A stretch of 64,000 nucleotides of DNA from an uncultured Collinsella sp. (lineage in GTDB: Bacteria > Actinomycetota > Coriobacteriia > Coriobacteriales > Coriobacteriaceae): assembly GCA_900552385.1 (NCBI GenBank), contig URZI01000004.1, positions 1 through 64,000 of the forward strand, written 5' to 3'. Within the stretch, counting starts at the first letter, position 1; every line of letters begins with the position of its first letter. Of the stretch, positions 20,192-27,955 are shown piece after piece. The position numbers and the translations under genes are program-made. Below the pieces are notes generated by a model that saw nothing but the letters and a program-made list of their open reading frames with translations, did not search any database and was not told where the DNA came from.

Positions 20192-21049
20192 ATGCGCAAA
20201 CTGTTTTCCCGTCAGCTCATCGAGGCCCGCCACGAGATGCTGAGCATCTACGAGGCCGTCGATCTGGCCCTCCACGATGCCGTTAAGGCCTATGTGACCG
20301 ACGACCGCAAGCTCGCCACCAAGACCAAGAAGCGCACGCTTTCGATTGACGCGCGCTGCGCTAACTTGGAGGCCGTGTGCTACAACCTGATCGCCACGCA
20401 GTCACCGGTCGCCTCCGACTTCCGCCTGCTTCAGACGATCATCTACGTCGACTTTAACCTGCAGCGCATGACCGATAAGGTCCGTCAGATCTGCCGCGCC
20501 ACGCGTCATATGATCAAGGCCGACATCTCGCTGCCCAAGGAGCTTGTCGGCACGGTCGAGGCCGAGGCTGAGGCCGTCTACCAGGTGCTGGGCTCTTCGC
20601 TTTCCGCGCTCGTCACCAATGATATGTCCATCATCTGCAACTTGGCCGTCGAGGACGAGCCAGTGCACGCCGCCTACGAGAAGTTTTTCCGCACCTTTAA
20701 CCGTATGGATACGGGCGACTTTATGGACGACGACAGCAACTATGACGACCTGCGCCGCGCCATCATGGTTTCGCGCTACCTCGATCGCATCGCTTCGATT
20801 TCCATCGATGCCGCTTGCCGTCTGACCTTCCTGTTGACTGGTCAACGCATGAATGCCGGCGATATCGCCCGCACTGATGAGGATGAGCTCGAGAGCATGC
20901 GTGTGCCTTCGGGCGAGGGTGTTATCATGAGGCCCGCCGTCGACGCGCGCTACGTTGCCAAGGTGCCCGTTAACGAGGTCAGCGAGGGTCTTCGCTACCT
21001 GCTCGATCATCTTGAGGATGAGGACGATGGCGAGGACGACGAGGAGTAA
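20192..21049 (+). CDS. phoU: Phosphate transport regulator PhoU
   Basis: PhoU is a helical-bundle protein that couples Pst activity to phosphate signalling. The 285-residue product has two three-helix PhoU repeats with acidic metal-binding motifs, for example the segment around DFRLLQTIIYVDFNLQRM. It is longer than the typical 220-240 residues because of a C-terminal acidic extension ending in DEDDGEDDEE. Its place at the end of pstSCAB fits the standard operon. Confidence 0.9.
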   Translation: MRKLFSRQLIEARHEMLSIYEAVDLALHDAVKAYVTDDRKLATKTKKRTLSIDARCANLEAVCYNLIATQSPVASDFRLLQTIIYVDFNLQRMTDKVRQICRATRHMIKADISLPKELVGTVEAEAEAVYQVLGSSLSALVTNDMSIICNLAVEDEPVHAAYEKFFRTFNRMDTGDFMDDDSNYDDLRRAIMVSRYLDRIASISIDAACRLTFLLTGQRMNAGDIARTDEDELESMRVPSGEGVIMRPAVDARYVAKVPVNEVSEGLRYLLDHLEDEDDGEDDEE

Positions 21050-21086
21050 GTAACCCCGTTCGTCGAAAGATTGTAAATACCTAAGT

Positions 21087-21122
21087 GAGCGCGGCCTTGC
21101 ACATGCGGGGCCGCGCTCTTGC
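21087..21122 (+). terminator. Terminator-like hairpin after phoU
   Basis: GAGCGCGGCC (21087-21096) pairs with GGCCGCGCTC (21109-21118) around a 12-base loop. The T-tract is weak (TTGCGTT). It probably ends the pst operon before yggS. Confidence 0.6.
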
Positions 21123-21168
21123 GTTAGCATGGGACTACTTGTTTGGCTGTCAGCGGAGGCGATTGGCA

Positions 21169-21906
21169 ATGGATAACTATTTGGACTTGATGCGCGCTCG
21201 CCGCGAGCAGATTCTGGAACGTTTTTATGCGGCGCTCGATCGCGCAGGCCGTCCCCACGACGCCGCGCGCCTCATTGCCGTGTCCAAGACCGTTGGTGTC
21301 GATGAGACCGTTGCCGCCATCCAGGCGGGGTATCGCCATTTTGCCGAGAACCGCCCGCAGGAGCTGGTTCGCAAGCTCGCGGGTCTGGCGGAGCATCCGG
21401 AGCTGCCCGAGGTGCGCTTCGATATGATCGGCAACCTGCAGACCAATAAGATAAATGCGGTGCTGGGCTCAGCCGAGCTGATTCACTCGGTGGGTTCGCT
21501 GCATCTGGCGCAGGCGATCTCGAGCCGTGCTGTCCGCAAGATTGAGGCAGGCGAGCTCGCCGGCCCCCAGCGTGTGCTCATTGAGGTCAATGTGAGTGGT
21601 GAGGAGTCGAAGGGAGGCTTTTCGCCCGATGAGATTCGCGCCGCCGCGGGTGAGCTTGCGGAGCTTGAGGGAATTTGCGTGCAGGGGCTTATGACTATGG
21701 CGCCCCGGGGGAATAAGGATGTGGCACGCCGCACCTTTGCGGGGCTTCGTGAGCTGAGGGATGAGCTGGAGGCGGCGCATCCCGATTTGAACCTGCCTGA
21801 GCTTTCCTGCGGTATGAGCGAGGACTTTGAGTCTGCCCTTGAGGAGGGCTCTACGCTCATTCGCCTGGGCAGGGTAGTATTTAGCCCGGAGTTTGCAGTA
21901 AAATAA
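21169..21906 (+). CDS. yggS: PLP homeostasis protein YggS/YlmE (PLPBP)
   Basis: This is a single-domain alanine-racemase-like fold III protein that binds PLP and buffers its supply; it is not a racemase. The 245-residue protein has the PLP lysine in LIAVSKTVG, the FAENRPQEL segment, HMIG-like DMIGNLQTNKI, and CGMSEDFESALEEGSTLIRLG at the phosphate site. ATG 21169 has GGAGG upstream; the in-frame start at 21085 overlaps the phoU terminator and is rejected. It corresponds to ylmE in ylm clusters. Confidence 0.93.
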   Translation: MDNYLDLMRARREQILERFYAALDRAGRPHDAARLIAVSKTVGVDETVAAIQAGYRHFAENRPQELVRKLAGLAEHPELPEVRFDMIGNLQTNKINAVLGSAELIHSVGSLHLAQAISSRAVRKIEAGELAGPQRVLIEVNVSGEESKGGFSPDEIRAAAGELAELEGICVQGLMTMAPRGNKDVARRTFAGLRELRDELEAAHPDLNLPELSCGMSEDFESALEEGSTLIRLGRVVFSPEFAVK

Positions 21907-21966
21907 GGCTCTGAAGTGCGCACTGATTATCGGGGCGCCTGCACTAAACCGCGAGAGGACACAACC

Positions 21967-22689
21967 ATGGGCTTCCTTGACGAGATTAAAAATAAGATGC
22001 ACCTGGGCGGCCAGCAGGGTTACGACCAGGGTTATGGCCAGGACGACGACTACGGCTACGATGACGGCTACGACGATGGCTATCAGAACAACGGCTACAG
22101 TGGTGCTTCGGGCGAGGGCTTCTACACCCAAGACGAGCCGAGCAACGGTCTGCTTGGCCAGACGCGCCGCGGTGAAGCTGAGTCGGTTGCCGTGTATACG
22201 CGCTCCGGTCAGCTGGTCGGCGATGACTCCCGCCATGCCACGACGTATAACCCGCCTTCGCGCTCGCAGGACAGTGTTGCGAGCGGTTATCGTCCCGGTG
22301 CCTATGACACGCCGTCGAGCTACGCCGAGAATACCCGCGCCCGTGCCGCCGCTGCGCCCGCGCCTGCACCGAGCGATGCCTCGGCCTATGCGAGCAATAT
22401 CATCAACGCCACGCCGCAGCTGCCGGCCTATGTCCTGCGCCCCGAGAGCTATGACGACGTGGAGACTGTGGTGCGCCGCGTTCGCACCAAGCAGCCTGTC
22501 GCACTGATTTTTGTGGGCATACGCACCGAAGTTGCCAAGCGCGTCTTGGACTTCTCTTACGGCTTTGCCTGCGGTCTGGGTGCCACGGTCAAGGAGGTGG
22601 GCGACCGCGTGTTCATGGTGCTGCCCGCCGGTTGCGAGGTCAAAGATTCCGATCTCAAGAAGCTTCGTGCCGACGGCTACCTTAAGTAA
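21967..22689 (+). CDS. sepF: Cell division protein SepF
   Basis: SepF anchors FtsZ to the membrane and does the job of FtsA in actinobacteria, cyanobacteria and Firmicutes. The 240-residue product starts with the amphipathic MGFLDEIKNKM helix. A Gly/Tyr/Asp-rich disordered linker (about 17-130) follows, then the conserved SepF core from about residue 140, including RPESYDDVETVVRRV and FSYGFACGLGA. The linker is longer than usual. The absence of ftsA from the dcw cluster agrees with SepF as the main FtsZ tether. Confidence 0.93.
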   Translation: MGFLDEIKNKMHLGGQQGYDQGYGQDDDYGYDDGYDDGYQNNGYSGASGEGFYTQDEPSNGLLGQTRRGEAESVAVYTRSGQLVGDDSRHATTYNPPSRSQDSVASGYRPGAYDTPSSYAENTRARAAAAPAPAPSDASAYASNIINATPQLPAYVLRPESYDDVETVVRRVRTKQPVALIFVGIRTEVAKRVLDFSYGFACGLGATVKEVGDRVFMVLPAGCEVKDSDLKKLRADGYLK

Positions 22690-22710
22690 AGACAAGACGA
22701 GGAGATTCCC

Positions 22711-22992
22711 ATCAACATCTACACTATCGTCCAGCTGGTCAACACGCTGTTCAACTTCTATTCCACGCTCATTGTCGTCTACTGCTTTATGACGTGGATT
22801 CCCATGAAGCAGGGTGGTTTGCTTCAGGATATTGCCGCGGTGCTTGATAGCGTGTGCGGTCCGTGGCTCAACCTGTTCCGTCGTTTCATCCCGCCGATGG
22901 GCGGTATCGATTTTTCGCCGGTCGTTGCGATTATTGCGTTGCAGTTGGTGCAGAGGCTGGTTCTGCAGCTTCTTATAGGTATACTCGTGTAG
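22711..22992 (+). CDS. yggT: YggT/YlmG family membrane protein, apparent AUC start
   Basis: YggT proteins are small membrane proteins of about 90 residues with two hydrophobic helices; they affect division and nucleoid placement in some bacteria. The reading frame is open from just after the sepF stop and encodes a full YggT. It starts INIYTIVQLVNTL, with a first helix ending in the conserved FMTWIP motif and a second helix near the C-terminus. No ATG, GTG or TTG occurs before the internal ATG at 22789, which would delete the first helix. AGGAG at 22700-22704 places ATC 22711 at exact start spacing. The 93-residue call therefore uses AUC. Confidence 0.75.
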   Translation: MNIYTIVQLVNTLFNFYSTLIVVYCFMTWIPMKQGGLLQDIAAVLDSVCGPWLNLFRRFIPPMGGIDFSPVVAIIALQLVQRLVLQLLIGILV

Positions 22993-23053
22993 AACTGTCT
23001 TAGTAACTTACGTCGGGCGTGTAGCGCCGAGGCGATGAAAAAGGAGACTTGTT

Positions 23054-23728
23054 ATGGCTATTACCCCTGCAGACATCCAGGCTCAGACTTTCTCTGAGGC
23101 CAAGCGTGGCTACGATCCTGCTGAGGTCGACGTCTTCTTGGAGACGCTGTCCTCCGAGGTTGACGCTATGCTCGCTAAGATCGTCGACCTTAAGGGTCGT
23201 CTGACTGCTACCGAGCAGCAACTTGCCGATGCGCAGGCTCAGCTTGCCCAGGCTCAGGATGCCACCGCGCAGGCCGTTCCTGCCGCCCCCGTGGCTGCTC
23301 CCGCCCCTGACTTCTCCGCTCAGGAGCGCCAGATTTCCGCTGCCCTGATCGCTGCCCAGCAGACCGCTGAGACCATCGTTAACGATGCCAACGAGAACGC
23401 TGAGCGTATCCGCAACGAGGCTGACGCCAAGGCCCGCGAGGTTATCCGCCAGGCTCTGACCGAAAAGCAGGCCGAGCTCGAGGAGATCGATCGTCTCAAA
23501 GCTTCCCGTGAGGAGTTCAAGGCCGAGTATCTCAAGCTCATCCAGCACTTTATGGACGATGCCCAGAACTCCTTCCCGGCCGATCTGATGGCCTCTACGC
23601 CGGTCGGTTCTGCCGCTTCTCCTGCGGTGACTGTTCCCGCCGAGCCGCTGCCCGTCGCTGACCCGGTTGTCCCCGTGGCCGATCCCTTCGCCCCGATCGA
23701 CAACTTCGCTGCCGACGACCTGGACTAA
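23054..23728 (+). CDS. divIVA: DivIVA-domain cell-pole/septum protein
   Basis: DivIVA senses membrane curvature and organises poles and septa. The 224-residue protein has the N-terminal DivIVA domain (ITPADIQAQTFSEAKRGYDP, then EVDVFLETL) and a first coiled coil (about 35-75). A Pro/Ala hinge and a second long coiled coil (about 95-170) follow, then a Pro/Val/Asp-rich tail. The start has AAAGGAG upstream. It ends the ylm-type block, with no ylmH between yggT and divIVA. Confidence 0.92.
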   Translation: MAITPADIQAQTFSEAKRGYDPAEVDVFLETLSSEVDAMLAKIVDLKGRLTATEQQLADAQAQLAQAQDATAQAVPAAPVAAPAPDFSAQERQISAALIAAQQTAETIVNDANENAERIRNEADAKAREVIRQALTEKQAELEEIDRLKASREEFKAEYLKLIQHFMDDAQNSFPADLMASTPVGSAASPAVTVPAEPLPVADPVVPVADPFAPIDNFAADDLD

Positions 23729-23755
23729 CATTCGGCCTACAATTTAGTGCCTCGA

Positions 23756-23784
23756 AAGGACCCGCAGCTTGCGGGTCCTTTTTT
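23756..23784 (+). terminator. Terminator after divIVA
   Basis: AAGGACCCGC (23756-23765) and GCGGGTCCTT (23771-23780) form a perfect stem with a five-base loop and run into six T. Confidence 0.92.
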
Positions 23785-23809
23785 ATGACTGTGCAAGGGC
23801 GCGCAACAT

Positions 23810-23847
23810 AAAAAACCGAGCCCTGCACATGGTGGCGCAGAACTCGG
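23810..23847 (-). terminator. Terminator of the nitroreductase gene (minus strand)
   Basis: On the minus strand, CCGAG..CTGC pairs with GCAG..CTCGG and is followed by a T-run (A-tract at 23810-23815 on the plus strand). It faces the divIVA terminator. Confidence 0.75.
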
Positions 23848-23895
23848 CGAACGGGTGAGCGGTCAAGGGTAGGTTTTAAGGCATGTCCCAAAAAT

Positions 23896-24426
23896 CTACT
23901 TGAGGAGGAAGTCGGAGAGGGGAATGGTGCGTGCCTCGCGATGCTCGGGATCGGCGATGTGGTCGGCGGGATAGCCACAGACGAGCATGTGATAGGGATA
24001 GACGCCCTTGGACAGATTGAACTGCTCCTGTGCCACCTCAGGCTTGAAATGGCACACCCAGCACGTTCCCAGGCCCTGCTCGGTGGCCTCCATCATCATC
24101 TGATCACACACGATTGAGGTGTCGATTTCACTAGAATTCATCTGGTCATACGGGCGCACCCAAGCATCACCGGTAACGCTGCAAATAAGGAAGACAAGCG
24201 GAGCGCCAAAGATAGACTCATCACGAGCAAACCGAGGCTGACAAGCAGCTGCCTTCTCCAGAAGCTCAGGCGTATCCAACACCATCACACGGGTTGGATG
24301 ATTATTACAAGCAGAAGGAGCAATACGCCCAGCCTCAACAATGGCATCCACCACAGCCTGCTCCACAGAACGATTCTCAAAAGAACGACAAGAATACCGA
24401 TCCCGAGCCAGATCCAAATAAGACAT
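23896..24426 (-). CDS. Nitroreductase family protein
   Basis: This is an FMN-dependent oxidoreductase of the nitroreductase superfamily; its substrate is unknown. The 176-residue protein starts DLARDRYSCRSFENRSV, the typical family N-terminus with the Arg and Ser residues that bind FMN phosphate. It has EAGRIAPSACNNHPTR in the FMN region and an EQGLGTCWV segment. The start at 24426 follows GGAGG on the minus strand; an upstream hydrophobic extension to 24492 is rejected. It is a monocistronic unit convergent with divIVA. Confidence 0.88.
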   Translation of the reverse strand: MSYLDLARDRYSCRSFENRSVEQAVVDAIVEAGRIAPSACNNHPTRVMVLDTPELLEKAAACQPRFARDESIFGAPLVFLICSVTGDAWVRPYDQMNSSEIDTSIVCDQMMMEATEQGLGTCWVCHFKPEVAQEQFNLSKGVYPYHMLVCGYPADHIADPEHREARTIPLSDFLLK

Positions 24427-24596
24427 ACAAGCCCTCCAACAATTAAAAATCAAACAAACCCAAAGTAACCCAAACGGTACCCAAAGCAGCAATCAGCCAA
24501 ACGCTCATCGAGGGCCAAAGTGTCCGAACGGATACCAAAGGTCCCTTCAGCCAAACCCCCATTGCGCTATAACTATCAGCCAAAGTTCCCAATGGT

Positions 24597-24707
24597 GGTA
24601 CGTAAGGGAGCGGGCCCGGCCACTAATAACCTTTTGAACGACTCTGCTTGCAGCCGGAGTGAAAAAGGTTATTAGTGGCCGGGCCCGCGACCGCCGGGGC
24701 ACGTACC
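24597..24707. repeat. Long intergenic palindrome (26-base perfect arms)
   Basis: The 26-base arm at 24610-24635 is perfectly complementary to 24663-24688, with a 27-base loop. An outer pair, GGTACGT (24597-24603) and ACGTACC (24701-24707), extends the dyad. Arms combine a GC-rich outer part (GCGGGCCCGGCC) with an AT-rich inner part (ACTAATAACCTTTT). It lies between the nitroreductase start and the DUF47 stop, both on the minus strand. There is no ORF or clean U-tract, so it looks more like a mobile or structural palindrome than a simple terminator, although transcripts would fold strongly here. Confidence 0.85.
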
Positions 24708-24712
24708 CCCAA

Positions 24713-25336
24713 TTAACTGTTCTTCATGACAATCGAATCCACAACATCGGCCACATTCTCACAGCAGTCAGCGCAGTACTCCAGGAAGGCGTACACGTCA
24801 CGCCAGGCGATGACCTCGAGCGGGTCCTTGCCGTTAACGTGCAGGTTGCGCATGGCGTTGATATAGAGCTCGTCGGCTTCGGACTCGATGGTGTTGATCT
24901 GGATGACGAGTTCGCGCAGGGTCTTGGACTTGCGGTAGTTGGGCAGCTCGACCATCAGGTCTTTCATGGCGCGGCAGGCGTCGGTCACCTTGTGGGCGAT
25001 GACGATGGCGTCGGGATGGATGCTCTGGATGTTGGTGAAGTAGACGCGCTGCACGACGCCCTCGATGCGGTCGAGTACGGTGTCGAGTGAGCAGCTCATC
25101 AGGTCCAGGTCCTCGCGCTCAAGCGGGGTGATAAAGGCCGTGAGCAGGGCGTCTTCAAGCTCATGGTGCTTCTTGTCGGCCGCATGCTCGATTGAGTGCA
25201 TCTTGTCGAGCATATCGTGAATCTTCGCGGGATCGAAGTTCTCGAAAATCTTGGTGAGCAGCTCGGCAGCCTGTACGGCTAGGTCGGCGCAGGCAACGTA
25301 GTTGTCAAAGTAGAACGAATCGGGTTTCTTTGCCAT
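24713..25336 (-). CDS. DUF47 (PhoU-like) partner of the Pit transporter
   Basis: DUF47 proteins are PhoU-like helical bundles encoded next to low-affinity phosphate transporters and thought to regulate them. The 207-residue protein is almost entirely helical. It has HSIEHAADKKHHELEDALLTAF, with the acidic and histidine residues expected for metal binding, and TPLEREDLDLMSCSLD, a hallmark of this family. It lies 67 bases downstream of the pit gene on the same strand, so the two should be co-transcribed. Confidence 0.88.
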   Translation of the reverse strand: MAKKPDSFYFDNYVACADLAVQAAELLTKIFENFDPAKIHDMLDKMHSIEHAADKKHHELEDALLTAFITPLEREDLDLMSCSLDTVLDRIEGVVQRVYFTNIQSIHPDAIVIAHKVTDACRAMKDLMVELPNYRKSKTLRELVIQINTIESEADELYINAMRNLHVNGKDPLEVIAWRDVYAFLEYCADCCENVADVVDSIVMKNS

Positions 25337-25403
25337 GAGTGGGTCCTTTCGAGGCGAAGACGGGTGGGCGAAGTATTACGGTCCGGATGGACGCTCGGTT
25401 TGA

Positions 25404-26453
25404 CTAGATGAACATCATGAACAGCTTGGCCATGACAAAGCTGATGAGTCCGCAGGCGGGGAAGGTGAAGAACCAGGTGAACATCATGTCCTTGACCACG
25501 CCGAAGTTGATGGCCGAAAGGCGCTTGACGGCGCCGACGCCCATGATGGCGCAGGTCTTGATGTGGGTGGAGGACACCGGGATACCGGTAAGGGTGGCAA
25601 GCAGCAGATTCGCGGCGCCTGCGAGGTCGGCGGAGAAGCCCTGGTACTTTTCGAGCTTGACCATGCTCTGGCCGACGGACTTGATGATGCGCTCGCCGCC
25701 CACGCTGGTGCCGATACCCATGGTGGCCGAGCACAGCAGCATAATCCAGATGGGGATGCCTGCATCGCCGACGCTCGTTTGGCCGCTGGCAAAGGCCACA
25801 CCTAAAAAGAGCACGCCGATGAACTTCTGTCCATCCTGCGCGCCGTGCATAAAGCTCATGGCCGCGGCACTCGCGATCTGAGCGTATTTAAAGAAGACAT
25901 TGGCACGTCGCCTATTGGCGGCAGCAAACAGAATCGAGACGAGTTTGCACAGGATCCAGCCCATGACAAAGCCCAGGCCGATGGAGAGCGCCAGGCCGTA
26001 GATGACCTTCATCCACTCGTGGACGTTGACGCTGTTCGCGCCGCCGAGGGCGATGGCGGCACCGGTCAGGCCGGCGATAAGGCTGTGGCTTTGCGAGGTG
26101 GGGATGCCAAAACGCGACGCTGTGGCGCCGTAGACGACGATGGAAAACAGCGCCGCGCACAGGCAGGCGAGCGCCATGGTGCTGTTTCCGCCAAAGTCGA
26201 CGATATGTGAAATGGTATTGGCGACGCTCGCGTTAAAGTGCGTCATGATGAGCACGCCGAGGAAGTTGAATGCGGCGCTCATGAGAATGGCGGCGCGGGC
26301 GGGCATGCAACGCGTAGTGACGCAGGTCGCGATGGCGTTGGGCGCGTCGGTCCATCCATTGACGAAGATGGCGCCCAACGCGAGGATCACGGTGACGGCA
26401 AGGACTGGGTTCGACACAATTTGGCCGAGGAAGGTTGAGAACGTTACGTCCAT
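25404..26453 (-). CDS. pit: Inorganic phosphate transporter, PiT family
   Basis: PiT proteins import phosphate with cations. The 349-residue protein has about ten hydrophobic segments and both PiT signature repeats: VNGWTDAPNAIATCVTTR near the N-terminus, and the AQDGQKF and GTSVGGERIIKSV segments in the second half. With the linked DUF47 gene it forms a second phosphate system, independent of the Pst operon at 16.6-21.0 kb. The N-terminus starts at ATG 26453 in a divergent gap. Confidence 0.93.
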   Translation of the reverse strand: MDVTFSTFLGQIVSNPVLAVTVILALGAIFVNGWTDAPNAIATCVTTRCMPARAAILMSAAFNFLGVLIMTHFNASVANTISHIVDFGGNSTMALACLCAALFSIVVYGATASRFGIPTSQSHSLIAGLTGAAIALGGANSVNVHEWMKVIYGLALSIGLGFVMGWILCKLVSILFAAANRRRANVFFKYAQIASAAAMSFMHGAQDGQKFIGVLFLGVAFASGQTSVGDAGIPIWIMLLCSATMGIGTSVGGERIIKSVGQSMVKLEKYQGFSADLAGAANLLLATLTGIPVSSTHIKTCAIMGVGAVKRLSAINFGVVKDMMFTWFFTFPACGLISFVMAKLFMMFI

Positions 26454-26703
26454 ATATGGGCTTTCTCGAAGTTTGCAGGCACGTTACAAAAACATGATAA
26501 ATCGTATCACCTCCTGCGGGTTTCTTTACCGAGTTCTGATGGGAGAAGTGAACTTTTTGGCACTAAAATTGAATATTAGCCCTGTTGACCGCGGGTGTTC
26601 TTTTTGCTAACACGCCATGCGGACACGTGCGATTGCTACGACACTCCAAAACCACAGTCTGTTCGCTTTACAACATGCAAACATGCGTTCGATAATAGGG
26701 GGC

Positions 26704-27042
26704 ATGGAATATCGACAGACAGACGGCAAAACTCGGCGCGTGCACAAGCAGTATGTGGACGTCGTGGCTCGCATCCTCGCGGGCGGACAGGTCGTGCCGG
26801 TCACCGTCTGCTGGGTCGACGGCCGTTGTTTTACGATCGACGAAATTATCTCGACCACTGGGTTTGGCCTGATGGTCCACGGCATCCGTACGGCAACATA
26901 TAAGGTGCGTTTTGGCGGGCACGCGACCGAGTTGTATCTGGAGGACCAGACGCGCGAGCGGGCGGACGGCTCGCAGGCGCACGTGATGCGTTGGTGGGTC
27001 TGGGCCTTTGATCGTACGCTTGAGGGCGAGCGCCGTAGGTAA
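26704..27042 (+). CDS. Conserved-looking small protein of unknown function
   Basis: The 112-residue product is not recognised. It is basic with many Arg and Trp residues, has no membrane segment or signal peptide, and looks like a compact beta-rich domain (alternating VVPVTVCWVDGRCFTIDEII, then RTATYKVRFGG). It starts at ATG 26704 behind GGGG; an upstream in-frame start at 26617 would add a poorly composed leader and is not used. It lies divergent from pit and 78 bases before the Bax1-I gene. Confidence 0.6.
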   Translation: MEYRQTDGKTRRVHKQYVDVVARILAGGQVVPVTVCWVDGRCFTIDEIISTTGFGLMVHGIRTATYKVRFGGHATELYLEDQTRERADGSQAHVMRWWVWAFDRTLEGERRR

Positions 27043-27120
27043 GGACGTGCGGCATTCGGGTACAATGGCAGGAATCTTGTCACCTACGGCGCTGTCGTGC
27101 GCTTTTTGAAAGGACGAAGT

Positions 27121-27816
27121 ATGAACGATATCCAGGGCTATCAGAACGGCCCCATCGAGACCGGCGCAAGTCGCGCCAAGGAGATGTCGCCGCGCGCGTA
27201 CAATCTCGCCATGTCTGCTCTCATTTTCTTGGGCTTTTGCGCCATGGGCGCCGGTGCTTACTTTACGAGCACCATGGCGTTTGCCCGCATGATGATGAGC
27301 GGCGCCGCTTTGCCGCTGGTCTTTGGCTCGTTTATCCTGACTATTGTCGGCATCGTCATGATGTCTGCTGCTGCCAGCAAACAGTCCGTGGGCCTGTCGC
27401 TCGCGGGTTACGTGATCTTTGCGAGCACCTTTGGCCTGACCGCGTCGTTTGGCCTTGCCAACTATGACCTGCCCACCATCAACACCGCTTTTATCGCCAC
27501 CGCTGCAATCACCTTTGTCTTTGGCGCCTTGGGCGTGACGTTCCCCAAGTTTTTCCAACGCGTATATGGCATCGGCTTTGGCATCCTGCTTGCCACGATT
27601 CTGGTCGAGATCGTGCTGATGTTCATGGGCGTTTCGCAGTCCATCACCGACCTGATCGTGATCGTGGTGTTCGCCGGGTTTATTGGCTACGACACCTATG
27701 TTGCCACGACGGTGCCGCCCACGCTGCCCAACGCCGTGCTCATGGCGTCCAACCTGTTCGTGGACATTATCAACGTGTTCCTGCGCATCCTGAACATTCT
27801 CGGCCGTCGCGACTAG
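27121..27816 (+). CDS. Bax inhibitor-1 (YccA/YbhL-like) family membrane protein
   Basis: Bax inhibitor-1 proteins are membrane proteins linked to stress protection; some leak calcium and some act with FtsH. The 231-residue protein has a polar N-terminus of about 35 residues and seven hydrophobic segments. The final loop and helix, GFIGYDTYVAT and NLFVDIINVFLRILNILG, match the family C-terminus. ATG 27121 follows AAAGGACG; the in-frame start at 27097 is rejected. The substrate or partner cannot be inferred from context. Confidence 0.85.
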   Translation: MNDIQGYQNGPIETGASRAKEMSPRAYNLAMSALIFLGFCAMGAGAYFTSTMAFARMMMSGAALPLVFGSFILTIVGIVMMSAAASKQSVGLSLAGYVIFASTFGLTASFGLANYDLPTINTAFIATAAITFVFGALGVTFPKFFQRVYGIGFGILLATILVEIVLMFMGVSQSITDLIVIVVFAGFIGYDTYVATTVPPTLPNAVLMASNLFVDIINVFLRILNILGRRD

Positions 27817-27862
27817 CGCGGCGTTGCGACGCTTCCTGCCGGACACGGTAAAACGATACGAA

Positions 27863-27889
27863 AGGCGGTCCTTCGGGGCCGTCTTTTTT
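27863..27889 (+). terminator. Terminator after the Bax1-I gene
   Basis: A short GC stem with a UUCG tetraloop (GGCGGTCC-TTCG-GGGCCGTC) is followed by six T. Confidence 0.85.
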
Positions 27890-27955
27890 GTGCGTGGCGG
27901 GGTATCATGGATGGGAAAAAGCCGATAGCGGCAGCGACAGGAAAGGTGGCCACGT

